Positions 28,001 through 38,175 of a DNA stretch of 64,000 nucleotides are shown here, in pieces. Location: assembly GCA_018062345.1 (NCBI GenBank), contig JAGOSL010000004.1:1-64000 (forward strand), written 5' to 3'. The number at the start of each line of letters is the position of its first letter. The stretch's first letter is position 1. The notes under the pieces are model-generated. The model had not been told where the DNA came from and did not search any database. It saw only the letters and a program-made list of their open reading frames with translations. The translations under genes were made by a program, and so were the position numbers. This DNA comes from Pseudomonadota bacterium. Its GTDB lineage: Bacteria > Pseudomonadota > Alphaproteobacteria > Paracaedibacterales > CAITNM01.

Positions 28001-28879
28001 ATGAAAATAAAAATAGTATTGTGTGCCTATTTAATCGGAATTGGTGCTAATTTAGGTTTTTCAGGCCCTCTGCTTGAAAAATTCAAAGAAAAACAACAAC
28101 CTAACTTAGTGGAGTTTGGTACCAGGTATCTTCAAAACGTTGGTCCCCATGTATTTTACCCGTTTGGTGGGCCTGACGTAACCTACCCTCTTCTGCTATT
28201 TCCAAATTTTGAAATTCTGACTTTAATGGGGCTTGAGCCTGCAAAACCCGTAGAAGAAACTCCTGTATCATTAGATGATGATGCTCTTAGTAATTTGTCT
28301 TCATTATACCGGCGTAGCTTTTTCATTACTGATCAAATGGCTTCAGGAGTTAGAAATGTAGCTACAGTTATTCTGAAGCAGTTGGAGAATCTTGGAGCAA
28401 CTGATATCACTATTCAAGCCATCGATGGTAAAAAAAATGCTGTTCAGGTGAAATTTGCCTACAATGACAAAACGCGCATAATCAGGTATTACAAAGCTGG
28501 CCTTGATAATGATCAAATTGACCTTGAATTTCTTAGCTCATTAAAGCCATTTGATGTTGTATTGTTTAAGGCAGCATCATATCTACCTCATCAAAAAAAA
28601 TTCAAAGTATTTAGAAATTTTATGCTGGAAAATGCCAAGGTTTTTGTGCAAGACAGCACAGGCATTCCTTATGAATATCTAAAAAATGATTTCGAATTAG
28701 ACTTGCATGGCCAATACTTAATGCCCTATAAATTTCCAGGAGGGTTTGAGCAGTTAAATTTTAAAGAATACAGCAAAACGTTAAACAATCCTGTTCTGAA
28801 TATTTGTTTTGGGTATGGTTGTAACAAAGTACCAACAAATATTTTAATTGCCAGTCGTAAGGAAACAGCTAATTTATAG
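28001..28879 (+). CDS. Predicted exported protein with YPFGGPD motif, unknown
   Basis: A 292-aa protein with a signal peptide (about 1-22). Residues 47-78 read HVFYPFGGPDVTYPLLL followed by FPNFEILTLMGLEP, a pattern I recall from uncharacterised bacterial proteins (FYPFxGPD...FPN...GLEP) but cannot name. Later segments (IIRYYKAGLDNDQIDLEFL, FVQDSTGIPYEYL, LHGQYLMPYKFPGGFEQLN) look like an ordered enzyme-like domain. No known catalytic motif is clear. A second exported gene follows 15 bases downstream, so they are probably cotranscribed. ATG at 28001 lacks a strong ribosome site. Confidence 0.6.
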   Translation: MKIKIVLCAYLIGIGANLGFSGPLLEKFKEKQQPNLVEFGTRYLQNVGPHVFYPFGGPDVTYPLLLFPNFEILTLMGLEPAKPVEETPVSLDDDALSNLSSLYRRSFFITDQMASGVRNVATVILKQLENLGATDITIQAIDGKKNAVQVKFAYNDKTRIIRYYKAGLDNDQIDLEFLSSLKPFDVVLFKAASYLPHQKKFKVFRNFMLENAKVFVQDSTGIPYEYLKNDFELDLHGQYLMPYKFPGGFEQLNFKEYSKTLNNPVLNICFGYGCNKVPTNILIASRKETANL

Positions 28880-28894
28880 TTAGATAAAGGAAAA

Positions 28895-29287
28895 ATGTAT
28901 TTTGCAACTTGGTTAGTGCCCAGCACATGGCTTTATTTTTTGTGTTTTTTTTATTTGAATGCTGCTGATAATCCGCTAGCTCAAGCCCCTGCAGATGCAT
29001 TTTTACAACCAGAGAGGACCTTATCTGTAAGCGTTCCCCTGAAGAAAAAATCATTATCAGAGTACCAAGCTGAATTTGTGGGACTTTTTGATGGTTACTG
29101 CAATTGCCCCATTTTGGGCGCAGAAGATACAGAGAGTTCTCTTAAAAGTTTTGTGGCAGAATTCCTAGTTAATTATAGCCATGAGGAGCTGGATAATATT
29201 ACAAGCGATATCTATAATCACAACATTGAGCATGCCGGAACCTTAGAAAAATTCACACAATGGATTAACAAATTCTCAAAAAAATAG
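28895..29287 (+). CDS. Small predicted exported protein, unknown
   Basis: A 130-aa protein with a hydrophobic N-terminus (about 5-22, ATWLVPSTWLYFLCFFYL) that looks like a signal peptide, then a short acidic helical domain ending EKFTQWINKFSKK. AAAGGAAAA precedes ATG at 28895. I do not recognise the family. It sits 15 bases behind the YPFGGPD-type exported protein, so a joint role outside the cytoplasm is plausible but unproven. Confidence 0.5.
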   Translation: MYFATWLVPSTWLYFLCFFYLNAADNPLAQAPADAFLQPERTLSVSVPLKKKSLSEYQAEFVGLFDGYCNCPILGAEDTESSLKSFVAEFLVNYSHEELDNITSDIYNHNIEHAGTLEKFTQWINKFSKK

Positions 29288-29349
29288 ACAGCTAAACTTT
29301 GCCAAAGACCTACAAATCACCTATGATGTGTTGAAATTAGGCGCTGAGG

Positions 29350-30519
29350 TTGCCGTTGAATACTCTTTGTAGCGATGAAAAAAAAACATTATGGGCTATA
29401 TGCTTGGTTACATTTTTGTGGAGTGTGGCTTCTTTAATGGTGTTTTCACTACTGCCAACTTTCTTGACAGAAGAATTAAATGTTTCAAAAACAACGCTTG
29501 GTTTCATTGAGGGAATTGCCATATTTATGGCGTTTTTAGCTAAGGTTTTTTCTGGCGTTCTAAGCGATATTTTCAAAACCAGACGCTCACTGATTATTGC
29601 AGGAACGATTGGTACAGCTGCAATAAAACCATTATTTGCCCTATCTTCTGGGGTATGGTCAATTTTTTGGGCTCGCACTCTTGATAGGCTTAGTAAAGGA
29701 GTGCGTTCAGCCCCTTCTGATGCTTTGATTGCCGATATAAGTCCGAAGGCTAGCCAAGGAACATCTTATGGTATGCGCTATACGCTTGAAACTGCTGGTT
29801 TTGTTGTTGGTGGAGCTCTAGCTTCAGGAATATATGCACTGACTCAAAACTATCGAATAGTTTTTTGGTGTTCAGTTATACCTGGCATTTGCGCATTGAT
29901 AGTACTTTATAGATTTGTACACGATACAACAACGATTCGAAAGCAAGTTGCCTGGCACTGGTCAGAAGTACGTTTTTTGCCTATGCGTTACTGGAAAATT
30001 TTGGGTGGCACTTTTATTCTAATGCAAGCACGGTTCAGCGAAGCTTTCCTAAATTTGCGCGCTAAAGACTACGGATGGTCAGTAACACTTATCCCGCTTT
30101 TGTTTGTTGCATACAGTATTGTATGTGCGAATACCGCTTGGCCTATGGGCAAGCTGGCCGATCGCACAAGCAGATTACGTGTATTTCTGATTGGATTACT
30201 TGTTCTTATAGTCGCCAATATTATTATGATCGTAGCTCCGAATAAGTGGTGGATTATTGGAGGATTTATGCTATGCGGTCTGCACATGGGAATGACGCAT
30301 GGAATGCTTTCGGCACTAATTGCTGAAAACACTCTGTCTCATTTACGCGGTACTGCCTTTGCGATGTATTATCTAGTAACGGGTATTGCAGTATTATTTG
30401 GCAATAGTATTGCTGGCTTTCTTTCTGAGCATTTCCATGGGGGTGCTTTTTACGGCGGATTAATTTTTACAAGTCTTGCGGCGTTGTATTTTTATAAATT
30501 GTCAAAAGAGAATGAATAA
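29350..30519 (+). CDS. Major facilitator superfamily transporter
   Basis: A 389-aa, 12-helix MFS protein. The loop 2-3 motif appears as GVLSDIFKTRRSL (about 78-90), and the family DRxxKGxRxxPxDALIAD motif as LDRLSKGVRSAPSDALIAD (about 115-133), which is typical of the YfkF/Fsr-like group of MFS exporters. The substrate is unknown. TTG at 29350 behind GAGG is the likely start; no ATG lies near. The last codons overlap the following EamA transporter gene by eight bases. Confidence 0.8.
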   Translation: MPLNTLCSDEKKTLWAICLVTFLWSVASLMVFSLLPTFLTEELNVSKTTLGFIEGIAIFMAFLAKVFSGVLSDIFKTRRSLIIAGTIGTAAIKPLFALSSGVWSIFWARTLDRLSKGVRSAPSDALIADISPKASQGTSYGMRYTLETAGFVVGGALASGIYALTQNYRIVFWCSVIPGICALIVLYRFVHDTTTIRKQVAWHWSEVRFLPMRYWKILGGTFILMQARFSEAFLNLRAKDYGWSVTLIPLLFVAYSIVCANTAWPMGKLADRTSRLRVFLIGLLVLIVANIIMIVAPNKWWIIGGFMLCGLHMGMTHGMLSALIAENTLSHLRGTAFAMYYLVTGIAVLFGNSIAGFLSEHFHGGAFYGGLIFTSLAALYFYKLSKENE

Positions 30520-31417
30520 CATATTTCATAATTTCTGCCGAAAATTTTTCTCCGATAATATCTACGGTGGGTTGCTTATTGTTTTATCTACAATAGCTTC
30601 TGCAACAACCAATGGCACAACGCACAGCATTTCAAAAAATCTTCCGCCTATGGAAATTCTATTTTTTAAATGCTTCATTGGGTTAATGTTGCTTTTTAGT
30701 ATATACAGACAAAGATTTTTTGCATTTTTTAGAACAGCAATTTTACCAATTCATGGATTAAAAGGTGCATGCGGAGCTTTGGGAAATTGGGCTTGGATTA
30801 GTGCAGTACAATACCTGCCCTTGGCAGAATCCTCAGCGTTATCAATTACTAGCGCCTTTTTTACCAGCCTTGGTGGCATGCTATTTTTCAAAGAAAAATT
30901 TCATTTCAAAGCCTGGGTTGCTATTGTTGTGGGGTTTACAGGTGTGCTTTTAATTTTGCATCCCAGTCAAAAAATGTTTAGTTATTATGCATTTTTGCCC
31001 CTTTTATCAGCCTTGTTTTTTTCAGCATCTTCTTTGTTTGTAAAGCGCTTATCAAAGGAAGATTCTTCTCAAACAACACTTATTTATCTTTTGGGTTTTA
31101 TGGCTCTATTTGCGCTACTTAGCCAAATACACACTTCCTGGATTTTACCACCGTTTGAAGAAGCGCCAAAATTAGCCGTGATTGGCTGCTCCTATGTAAT
31201 AACCCAAGTATGCTTAATTGAAGCTTATACGTATGCCCATACTAGTTTTCTGGCACCATTTAAGTATGCTAGGTTTCCTATCAATATTTTTACTGGTGTT
31301 TTATTTTTTGCCGAAATTCCACCTTTGACAACCCTAATAGGAGGGGGCGTAATTTTACTAAGCTATGCTTGGCTAATTCGTGTTGAATACAAAAACAAAA
31401 TAAGTAAAAAGAGCTAA
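30512..31417 (+). CDS. EamA/DMT-family transporter
   Basis: A 301-aa, ten-helix membrane protein with two EamA repeats, for example [37 protein letters not shown] and [20 protein letters not shown] in the first half and [25 protein letters not shown] in the second. This is the drug/metabolite transporter superfamily; in intracellular bacteria such proteins often import host metabolites (for example S-adenosylmethionine in rickettsiae), but no substrate can be read here. ATG at 30512 overlaps the end of the MFS gene; a longer frame from TTG 30476 is rejected. It converges on rlmN with a four-base overlap. Confidence 0.8.
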   Translation: MNNIFHNFCRKFFSDNIYGGLLIVLSTIASATTNGTTHSISKNLPPMEILFFKCFIGLMLLFSIYRQRFFAFFRTAILPIHGLKGACGALGNWAWISAVQYLPLAESSALSITSAFFTSLGGMLFFKEKFHFKAWVAIVVGFTGVLLILHPSQKMFSYYAFLPLLSALFFSASSLFVKRLSKEDSSQTTLIYLLGFMALFALLSQIHTSWILPPFEEAPKLAVIGCSYVITQVCLIEAYTYAHTSFLAPFKYARFPINIFTGVLFFAEIPPLTTLIGGGVILLSYAWLIRVEYKNKISKKS

Positions 31418-32499
31418 GCGGCTATTTCTGAACATTTAGATTTACGCTGACGCACGCTATCAGATTTTAATTGACCGCAAGCTGCTAATATATCGCGCCC
31501 TCGTGGAGTGCGTATAGGCGATGCGTAACCAGCTTTATATACGATTTCAGCAAATGCAGAAATTGCTTGTGGCGTTGAACACTCATAAGGACTGCCAGGC
31601 CATGGATTAAAAGGAATTAGATTGATTTTTGCAGGGATACCACGAATAAGCTGAACAAGCTTTCTGGCTTCTGCTGGTGAATCATTCACACCTTTGAGCA
31701 TAACATATTCAAAAGTTATGCGCCGTGCATTGCTAAGGTTGGGATAGTCTCTGCATGCTTGCAAAAGCTCTTTCAGGGGATATTTACGATTGATTGGTAC
31801 CAATTCATTGCGCAATTCATCAGTAACAGCATGCAAGGAAATGGCTAAACTTACACCCAATTCATTACCGCAACGCTCTATCATTGGCACTATTCCGGAT
31901 GTTGAAAGAGTGATTTTTCGCTTTGATAAACTAATACCTTTTTCATCAGTTAGAATTTTAATAGCTGTTGCTACGTTATCGTAATTGTATAAAGGCTCGC
32001 CCATTCCCATTAAAACAACATTACTTACATGACGATTCCCAATTGGGGTTGGCCATTCATGAAAAACATCGCGCGCAATCATAACCTGCCCGACAATTTC
32101 AGCAGCAGTAAGATTTCGCACCAGCGTTTGAGTACCTGTATGGCAAAAAGAACAAGTTAACGTGCAACCAACTTGCGAGGAAATGCACAAAGTTCCGCGA
32201 TCAACTTCAGGAATATGCACTGTTTCTGCTTCTTGCCCGTCTGCAAAACGCAGTAACCATTTTTGAGTACCATCAGTTGAAGCTTGTGCTTGCGATACTG
32301 ATGGACGCTCAATGGTATAAAAACTAGAAAGAGCTTCTCGGCCTTGCGCAGAAATGTTGTTCATAGCATCAAAACTACGCAAACCATGGTGATATAGCCA
32401 GTTCCAGACTTGCTGCACACGAAAGGCAGGCAATCCTAACTCAGCAAACTGAGAGGTTAATGCTTCACGGCTTTGGCCAATAATATTGATTTTTGTCAT
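31414..32499 (-). CDS. rlmN: 23S rRNA/tRNA adenine-C2 methyltransferase RlmN
   Basis: RlmN is a radical-SAM enzyme that methylates A2503 of 23S rRNA and A37 of some tRNAs, improving decoding. The 361-aa protein shows [17 protein letters not shown] at the N-terminus, the iron-sulfur motif [11 protein letters not shown] (CxxxCxxC, about 111-118), [13 protein letters not shown] and [12 protein letters not shown], and the C-terminal [12 protein letters not shown] with the methyl-carrying cysteine. ATG at 32499. It ends convergent with the EamA gene. cmk is upstream on the same strand. Confidence 0.97.
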   Translation of the reverse strand: MTKINIIGQSREALTSQFAELGLPAFRVQQVWNWLYHHGLRSFDAMNNISAQGREALSSFYTIERPSVSQAQASTDGTQKWLLRFADGQEAETVHIPEVDRGTLCISSQVGCTLTCSFCHTGTQTLVRNLTAAEIVGQVMIARDVFHEWPTPIGNRHVSNVVLMGMGEPLYNYDNVATAIKILTDEKGISLSKRKITLSTSGIVPMIERCGNELGVSLAISLHAVTDELRNELVPINRKYPLKELLQACRDYPNLSNARRITFEYVMLKGVNDSPAEARKLVQLIRGIPAKINLIPFNPWPGSPYECSTPQAISAFAEIVYKAGYASPIRTPRGRDILAACGQLKSDSVRQRKSKCSEIAA

Positions 32500-32515
32500 G
32501 GATTAGATATAGAGA

Positions 32516-33187
32516 TTATTTCGAAGATATACAACTTTTTGCACTAGCTTGCTGCCAATTTAATATAGCATTTTCTACTATTTTATATGCTTTTTGGCAC
32601 ACTTCTTCGATATTTAGAAAAGTTGTATCCAAGACAATAGCATCATCTACAATCTGCATCGGCGCAGCTTGTCTATTTTTGTCACGATTATCACGAAGCT
32701 TTATTTCTTGTAAAACTTTTTGTAATGAAGATTCATCAAGTTCTTTTGTGCGCCTTAAGGCACGCACCTGCTCATCAGCTGTAACATAAAGTTTTACATC
32801 TGCTTGAGGTAAAATTACGGTAGCTACATCACGCCCATCAAGCACTATCCCTTGATAAATAGGTTCTAAATTATTAGAAAAATCACGCATCTTTTGTGTT
32901 AAAACTCGACGAAGAGATGGCACCACTGCTATTTGTGAGGCAACAGCTGCGATGTTTTCACTACGCAGATTATTTTCAATCATGCGGCGTGTGTCTACTT
33001 TATGGGCAACTTCCTCTAATCGCACAACATCTAAGACATCTACACCCTCTTGAATAACTAAGCGAGCAGCTTCACGATATAATAGACCTGTATCGAGGTG
33101 TTTCAGATGAAACTTTCCACTAATAAACTTGGAAATAGTACCTTTTCCAGCGCCTGCTGGCCCATCAATCGCAACTGAAAATGCCAT
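32516..33187 (-). CDS. cmk: Cytidylate kinase
   Basis: Cmk phosphorylates CMP and dCMP. The 223-aa protein begins with FSVAIDGPAGAGKGTISKF containing the P-loop (GPAGAGKGT), then HLDTGLLYREAARLV, VVLDGRDVATVILPQADVKL and the LID region RQAAPM. ATG at 33187 gives the correct N-terminus; the longer frame from 33241 adds a lysine-rich stretch that is not part of the family. In many bacteria rpsA follows cmk; here rlmN is 16 bases downstream instead. Confidence 0.95.
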   Translation of the reverse strand: MAFSVAIDGPAGAGKGTISKFISGKFHLKHLDTGLLYREAARLVIQEGVDVLDVVRLEEVAHKVDTRRMIENNLRSENIAAVASQIAVVPSLRRVLTQKMRDFSNNLEPIYQGIVLDGRDVATVILPQADVKLYVTADEQVRALRRTKELDESSLQKVLQEIKLRDNRDKNRQAAPMQIVDDAIVLDTTFLNIEEVCQKAYKIVENAILNWQQASAKSCISSK

Positions 33188-33270
33188 ACATTTTTTTTCC
33201 TTTTTTCTTCTTAAAAAAGCTGGTTTGAAAAAAACTTGCAAGTTCTTTTTTTATTAATCACAATTCGCTC

Positions 33271-34263
33271 ATGGAAAATACAAAAATTACGATCATCGGA
33301 ACGGGTTCTTGGGGAATCGCGCTAGCTATGAGTTTTCACAATGCCGGTAAAGACGTTACCTTATGGGGGCGTCGTGCTGAGTATACAAAAGATCTAAGCG
33401 CATTGCGTTGCTCTGCTTACCTACCAAACATTGCTATTGCATCAACGCTTCCTATTACAAGTGACTCGAGTGATATTGAAGAGTCAGATATTGTTCTTTG
33501 GGTTGTTCCTGTGCAAGAAAGCCTTAAACAATTACACACTCTAAAAGCTCATATTCCCAAGCATTGCCCAATAATTATTTGCAGTAAGGGGTTAGAGCTT
33601 AATACCCAACAACCCTTATCCGAGTTATTTAAATCATATTTGCCAAATCCCATTGGTATTTTGTCAGGACCAAATTTTGCTGATGAAATTGCAAAAGGAT
33701 TACCTGCTGCCTCTACTCTTGCATTCGAAGACTTAGATCTAGCAAAAAAGACAAGCCAGATTTTGAGACATAAATCATTTCGCATATATGCACATGATGA
33801 TCTTGTAGGAATTGGATTAGCTGCAGCTTTAAAAAATGTAATAGCAATTGCTGCAGGAATTGTTATAGGGAAAGAACTTGGGAAGAATTGCTTAGCAGCT
33901 CTTATAACCCGAGCAACTATTGAAATTAGCCGCCTTATTTGCACATTTGGGGGAAAAAAGGAAACCATGCAGACACTTGCTGGCATTGGAGACTTGCTTT
34001 TGACTTGCTCAAGTGCTGAATCACGCAATACAAGCTTAGGAATTGCTCTGGCACAAGGCTTAGCTTTAGAAGATATTTTAAATAGCCGAAAAAGTGTTAC
34101 CGAAGGTGTACCAACCACGAAAGTTGCTTTTGAGCTAGCTCAACTTCACAAAATTCATGCCCCCATTATATGTGCTGTTTACGAAATATTATATGAGAAA
34201 AAATCAATCGATGATGTAATATTCTTGTTGCTAAGCAATCAAAATGATAGCGAGTTCGAATGA
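33271..34263 (+). CDS. gpsA: NAD(P)-dependent glycerol-3-phosphate dehydrogenase
   Basis: GpsA makes sn-glycerol-3-phosphate from DHAP for phospholipid synthesis. The 330-aa protein has the dinucleotide fold TIIGTGSWGIALAMSF (residues 7-22), LWVVPVQES, CSKGLE, the catalytic-lysine segment GLAAALKNVIAIAAGI (about 186-200), AALITRATIEISRL and the GIGDLLLTCSSAESRN substrate motif. ATG at 33271 is 83 bases from the divergent cmk start. The TGA overlaps the start of the EVE-domain gene, so the two are coupled. Confidence 0.97.
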   Translation: MENTKITIIGTGSWGIALAMSFHNAGKDVTLWGRRAEYTKDLSALRCSAYLPNIAIASTLPITSDSSDIEESDIVLWVVPVQESLKQLHTLKAHIPKHCPIIICSKGLELNTQQPLSELFKSYLPNPIGILSGPNFADEIAKGLPAASTLAFEDLDLAKKTSQILRHKSFRIYAHDDLVGIGLAAALKNVIAIAAGIVIGKELGKNCLAALITRATIEISRLICTFGGKKETMQTLAGIGDLLLTCSSAESRNTSLGIALAQGLALEDILNSRKSVTEGVPTTKVAFELAQLHKIHAPIICAVYEILYEKKSIDDVIFLLLSNQNDSEFE

Positions 34264-34667
34264 TGGCATATTGGCTAATTAAATCAGAACCAGGCGCATG
34301 GTCATGGGATGATCAGGTAAAGAAGAAAGTTACTTCTTGGGATGGGGTTAGAAATTATCAAGCCCGTAATAACCTTAAGCAAATGAAAATCGGCGACCTT
34401 TGCTTTTTCTACCATTCGGTTGTTGGTAAAGAAATTATGGGAATCGTAAGAGTATGCTCGAACTATAAGCCAGATCCAACCGATGAAACAGGTAAGTTTG
34501 GCTTGGTTGATGTGGAATATGTTGAGGCACTACCAAAACCAGTAACATTAGAGCAAATTAAGCAAAGCGAAGAATTGCAAGAGCTACCTTTAATTAAGCA
34601 ATCTCGCCTTTCGGTGATGCCTGTGACAGCTGCACAGTGGGAGTGCGTGTTGAAGCTGAGTAAATAG
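34260..34667 (+). CDS. EVE domain-containing protein
   Basis: A 135-aa protein consisting of one EVE (PUA-like) domain: AYWLIKSEPGAWSWDDQ, SWDGVRNYQARNNLKQMKIG with the WxGVRNYQARN signature, LCFFYHSVVGKEIMGIVRV and the closing LSVMPVTAAQWECVL. Related proteins bind modified bases in DNA or RNA. The start overlaps the gpsA stop (ATGA at 34260; the second ATG at 34263 is equally possible). The coupling to gpsA has no obvious functional meaning. Confidence 0.93.
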   Translation: MMAYWLIKSEPGAWSWDDQVKKKVTSWDGVRNYQARNNLKQMKIGDLCFFYHSVVGKEIMGIVRVCSNYKPDPTDETGKFGLVDVEYVEALPKPVTLEQIKQSEELQELPLIKQSRLSVMPVTAAQWECVLKLSK

Positions 34668-34754
34668 AAAAGCCCCTACTAAACCGTGGCAGGTGCTGCC
34701 AATCCCCAACAGCTGAGAACTTTTCTAACAAAGTACAATAATTATTTTTCAGCA

Positions 34755-36671
34755 TTAATACTCAACCGCGTTTGCCTCTTTGCACAAATCTTGCATTGCT
34801 TGCTCTAGCGCTATCACTGTTTGCTGTTCTCCACTAAGTTTTCGAATCGCCACGGTTTTCTCTTCTGCCTCACGCTTGCCAACCACATAGATGTAAGGAA
34901 CCTTTTGGAGTGAGTGTTCACGAATTTTATAGGGGATTTTTTCGTTGCGAATATCAAGTTCAGCTCTGATGCCTTTATCTTTCAATTGATTTAAGACATT
35001 TTGCGCGTACTCATTAGCTTCGCCAGTTACGCTTGCAACAACCACTTGGACAGGCGCCATCCAAACTGGAAACTTCCCGGCATAATGCTCAATCAATACA
35101 CCTACAAAGCGTTCTAGTGAACCCAGTACGGCACGATGCAGCATTACAGGGCGATGTTTTTGACCATCTTCACCCACATAGGTGGCATCAAGGCGTTCTG
35201 GAAGGCAATAATCAACCTGCAGTGTGCCACATTGCCATTCGCGCCCAATGCAGTCTTTAAGCACAAATTCAAGCTTGGGACCATAAAAAGCACCTTCACC
35301 GGGATTTAGGCTGTATTCAATACCCGCAGCTTGAGTTGCCTCTTTTAATGCTGCTTCAGCTTTATCCCAAAGCTCATCACTTCCTGCACGCGTTTCAGGG
35401 CGATCAGAAAATTTCACTTTAAAATCAGTAAAACCAAGATCTTTATAAATTCCTTTTAATAAGTCACAAAAACTTTTTGTTTCAGAAATAATTTGCTCTG
35501 GAGTACAAAATATGTGGGCATCATCTTGTACAAAGCTGCGTACGCGCATAATACCGTGTAGCGAGCCACTAGGCTCATTACGATGACATGAACCAAATTC
35601 AGACATGCGCAATGGCAAATCGCGATAACTTTTTAAGCCTTGTTTGAAAATTTGCACGTGACAAGGGCAGTTCATTGGCTTAATGGCCAACACTTTATCT
35701 TCATCTGCTTGGACGCTGTACATGTTTGCACCAAACTTATCCCAATGACCGGAAGCTTCCCAAAGAGAACGATCAACTAATTGGGGAGTGCGAACTTCTA
35801 CATAGTCAGCTTTTTCAAGGCGTTTGCGCACAAAACTTTCTAAAATACGGTAAATTGTCCATCCTTTTGGGTGCCAAAAAACTGAACCTGTAGCTTCTTC
35901 TTGCAAATGAAACAACCTAAGATCTGCCCCAATTTTCCGGTGATCACGCTTTTCTGCTTCTTCAAGCATATGAAGGTAATCATCTAATTGTTGCTGAGTA
36001 GCCCAAGCTGTACCGTAAATTCGTTGCAGCATCACATTGCGATGATCACCACGCCAATAAGCGCCTGCAAGTTTCATAAGTTTAAAAGCATGCCCTACCC
36101 TTTTGGTTGTTGGCAAATGGGGGCCACGGCAAAGATCAATAAACTCGCCTTGACGATACAAACTAATTGTTTCCCCCTGGGGGATACTTTCAATAATTTC
36201 TGCCTTGAATTTTTCGCCCATGTTTTGAAAAAATGGAATTGCATCATCGCGGTTCCACTCTTCGCGTACAATTGAAATATCACGATCAACTAAATCATGC
36301 ATATGTTTTTCAATAGCGGGCAAATCATCTAAAGAAAGAGGTGTTTTTGGGTAAATATCATAATAAAAACCATTTTCAATAGCAGGCCCGATGGTAATTT
36401 GTGTATCTGGATAAAGCTCTTTAATGGCCTGAGCAAACAAATGCGCAGCATCGTGGCGAATAATTTCAAGCCCTTCGTCTGTGGTTTTTGTAATGATTTC
36501 TATTTGTGCGCCATCTTGGACTGGTTGATTTAAATCTTTCAAATCACCGTTTACTCTTATAGCAACAGCATCTTTTGCAAGACGAGGAGAAATTGAGAAA
36601 GCAATTTCTTCTCCTGTTGGAATTTTTTCAAATATTTTTTTGGAACCATCTTTTAAACGTATCGAGATCAT
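34755..36671 (-). CDS. thrS: Threonyl-tRNA synthetase
   Basis: ThrRS charges tRNA-Thr and edits mischarged serine. The 638-aa protein contains the N-terminal TGS domain (about 1-60), the editing domain with [17 protein letters not shown] and DLCRGPHLP, the class II core ([15 protein letters not shown], motif 2; [16 protein letters not shown], motif 3 near 510) and the anticodon-binding domain ([15 protein letters not shown] to the end). Zinc ligands are in [10 protein letters not shown] and the HR pair above. ATG at 36671. nhaA is the next gene upstream on the same strand. Confidence 0.98.
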   Translation of the reverse strand: MISIRLKDGSKKIFEKIPTGEEIAFSISPRLAKDAVAIRVNGDLKDLNQPVQDGAQIEIITKTTDEGLEIIRHDAAHLFAQAIKELYPDTQITIGPAIENGFYYDIYPKTPLSLDDLPAIEKHMHDLVDRDISIVREEWNRDDAIPFFQNMGEKFKAEIIESIPQGETISLYRQGEFIDLCRGPHLPTTKRVGHAFKLMKLAGAYWRGDHRNVMLQRIYGTAWATQQQLDDYLHMLEEAEKRDHRKIGADLRLFHLQEEATGSVFWHPKGWTIYRILESFVRKRLEKADYVEVRTPQLVDRSLWEASGHWDKFGANMYSVQADEDKVLAIKPMNCPCHVQIFKQGLKSYRDLPLRMSEFGSCHRNEPSGSLHGIMRVRSFVQDDAHIFCTPEQIISETKSFCDLLKGIYKDLGFTDFKVKFSDRPETRAGSDELWDKAEAALKEATQAAGIEYSLNPGEGAFYGPKLEFVLKDCIGREWQCGTLQVDYCLPERLDATYVGEDGQKHRPVMLHRAVLGSLERFVGVLIEHYAGKFPVWMAPVQVVVASVTGEANEYAQNVLNQLKDKGIRAELDIRNEKIPYKIREHSLQKVPYIYVVGKREAEEKTVAIRKLSGEQQTVIALEQAMQDLCKEANAVEY

Positions 36672-36739
36672 AAAACAAAAGAGCTAATTGATATCTTTTT
36701 GTAGCATAAGATCTAATTCGACAAAAGATCGCTACGTTT

Positions 36740-37924
36740 TTAAACAGTTTGTGTTTTTCGGTTTTTAGCTAAGAAAAAAAGAATCAGAATTCCAAAAGCT
36801 GCTGAGAGCAGCGAACCAATTACAACACCTGCGCGCATAGCATAGTTAGGACCACCAGCCTCAAAAGTAAGGTCTCCTATAAACAAACTCAGGGTAAATC
36901 CAATACCACCTAAAATTGCAACGGCGTAAAGTTTTCCCCAAGAAATATCTTTCGGCAATGAGCACCACTTCATTTTCACAGCGGCATAAGAAAATAAAAA
37001 TACCCCCAATTGCTTACCTAAGAATAATCCAGAAATGATACCCAAAGTAATATTGCTTTGTAATATATCATAGGAAAAGTTGCTAAAATCTATTCCGGAG
37101 TTGATAAATGAAAACAAAGGTAAAATTAAAAAATAGACCAAAGGCTTTAAAAAGCTTTCAAGTTTCTGGAACGAAGGATTAATTTTATCATTTATCTGAA
37201 CAGGTATAGCAAGAGCTATAATAATACCACTTAAAGTTCCATGAATTCCTGCTTCAACCATAGAAAACCACAAAAAAACACCAATAAGTATGTAAGGAAA
37301 ATTATGTTTTATTTTCAATTGATTCAAAATAATTAAAAAAGAAATAAGTGCTACAGAAGAAATTAGTGCCAAAATATTAGGTGTTTTAGAAAAAAACACG
37401 GCTAGTATTATCAAAGCAAGCGCATCATCAACAAGCGAAAAGCCAATAATAAATGCCCGTAACTTACTTGTTATAAATTTTCCAAAAAATGATAATATTC
37501 CAAGCATAAATGCAGTATCTGTTGCAATTGGAATAGCCCAACCTTTAAAAGTAGAAGAATCGTAGTTAAAATACAGATAAAACAAAGCAGGAATAATAAT
37601 TCCTCCAACAGCTGCAGCACTAGGAAAAACAAGAGTTTTTTTATCTTTAAACTCACCACACACAAGATGAAATTTTAGCTCTAATCCGATCAATAAAAAA
37701 AATAAAGTCATCAAGCCATCATTGGCCAAATTAATTAGGTGCGTTTGATAGATAAACTGGCCATAACCAAATGAAACAGGGAGGAAAACAAAAGTTCTGT
37801 AGGTTTCTTGGAACATCGGAATATTAGCAACGCAAATGGCAGCAATAAAACTAAGGACAAGAAAAAATCCTGATAGCATTTCAGAATGAAGCAAATTAGT
37901 TATTTTAATTTTAGCTGTTTTCAT
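36740..37924 (-). CDS. nhaA: Na+/H+ antiporter NhaA
   Basis: NhaA exchanges two protons for one sodium ion across the inner membrane. The 394-aa protein has about 12 helices. Family landmarks are NDGLMTLFFLLIGLELK (about 70-86), GWAIPIATDTAFMLGILSFF containing the paired transport aspartates region (ATDTAF; LVDDALALI with DD about 165) and GLFLGKQLG near the C-terminal third. ATG at 37924 is chosen; an earlier ATG at 37942 adds six residues. The end of a small lipoprotein gene overlaps the start by 14 bases, suggesting coupled translation. Confidence 0.95.
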   Translation of the reverse strand: MKTAKIKITNLLHSEMLSGFFLVLSFIAAICVANIPMFQETYRTFVFLPVSFGYGQFIYQTHLINLANDGLMTLFFLLIGLELKFHLVCGEFKDKKTLVFPSAAAVGGIIIPALFYLYFNYDSSTFKGWAIPIATDTAFMLGILSFFGKFITSKLRAFIIGFSLVDDALALIILAVFFSKTPNILALISSVALISFLIILNQLKIKHNFPYILIGVFLWFSMVEAGIHGTLSGIIIALAIPVQINDKINPSFQKLESFLKPLVYFLILPLFSFINSGIDFSNFSYDILQSNITLGIISGLFLGKQLGVFLFSYAAVKMKWCSLPKDISWGKLYAVAILGGIGFTLSLFIGDLTFEAGGPNYAMRAGVVIGSLLSAAFGILILFFLAKNRKTQTV

Positions 37925-38051
37925 TTTTATTTGAGGACACACTAAGATCTTTTAATTTTGCAGCACTACCTGCTGGATTCGTTTTTTGCATATTTTCTGC
38001 ATTACTTGAGCAGGCAGCTAATACTAGAAAGCAACAAATAGCGTACGTCAT
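37911..38051 (-). CDS. Small predicted lipoprotein upstream of nhaA
   Basis: A 46-codon frame from ATG 38051 encodes a short hydrophobic leader ending in VLAAC-SS, a clean lipobox ([LVI]AAC), followed by about 30 polar residues (NAENMQKTNPAGSAAKLKD...). A TTG two codons earlier (38057) would add a lysine, giving the positive n-region normal for lipoprotein signals. The mature peptide would be a membrane-tethered polar tail of unknown role. The frame ends 14 bases inside nhaA. Too short for similarity judgement; support comes from the signal alone. Confidence 0.5.
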   Translation of the reverse strand: MTYAICCFLVLAACSSNAENMQKTNPAGSAAKLKDLSVSSNKNENS

Positions 38052-38175
38052 TTTCAAACATTTTAGAGTCTCTACTTAGATGGTACTTCATAAATAAAAT
38101 ACTTGTAAATTGAAAATCACGAGCTTTTTCTATAAAAAAAATTCTTAGATTACCAACTTCAATTTTTTGTCTATT

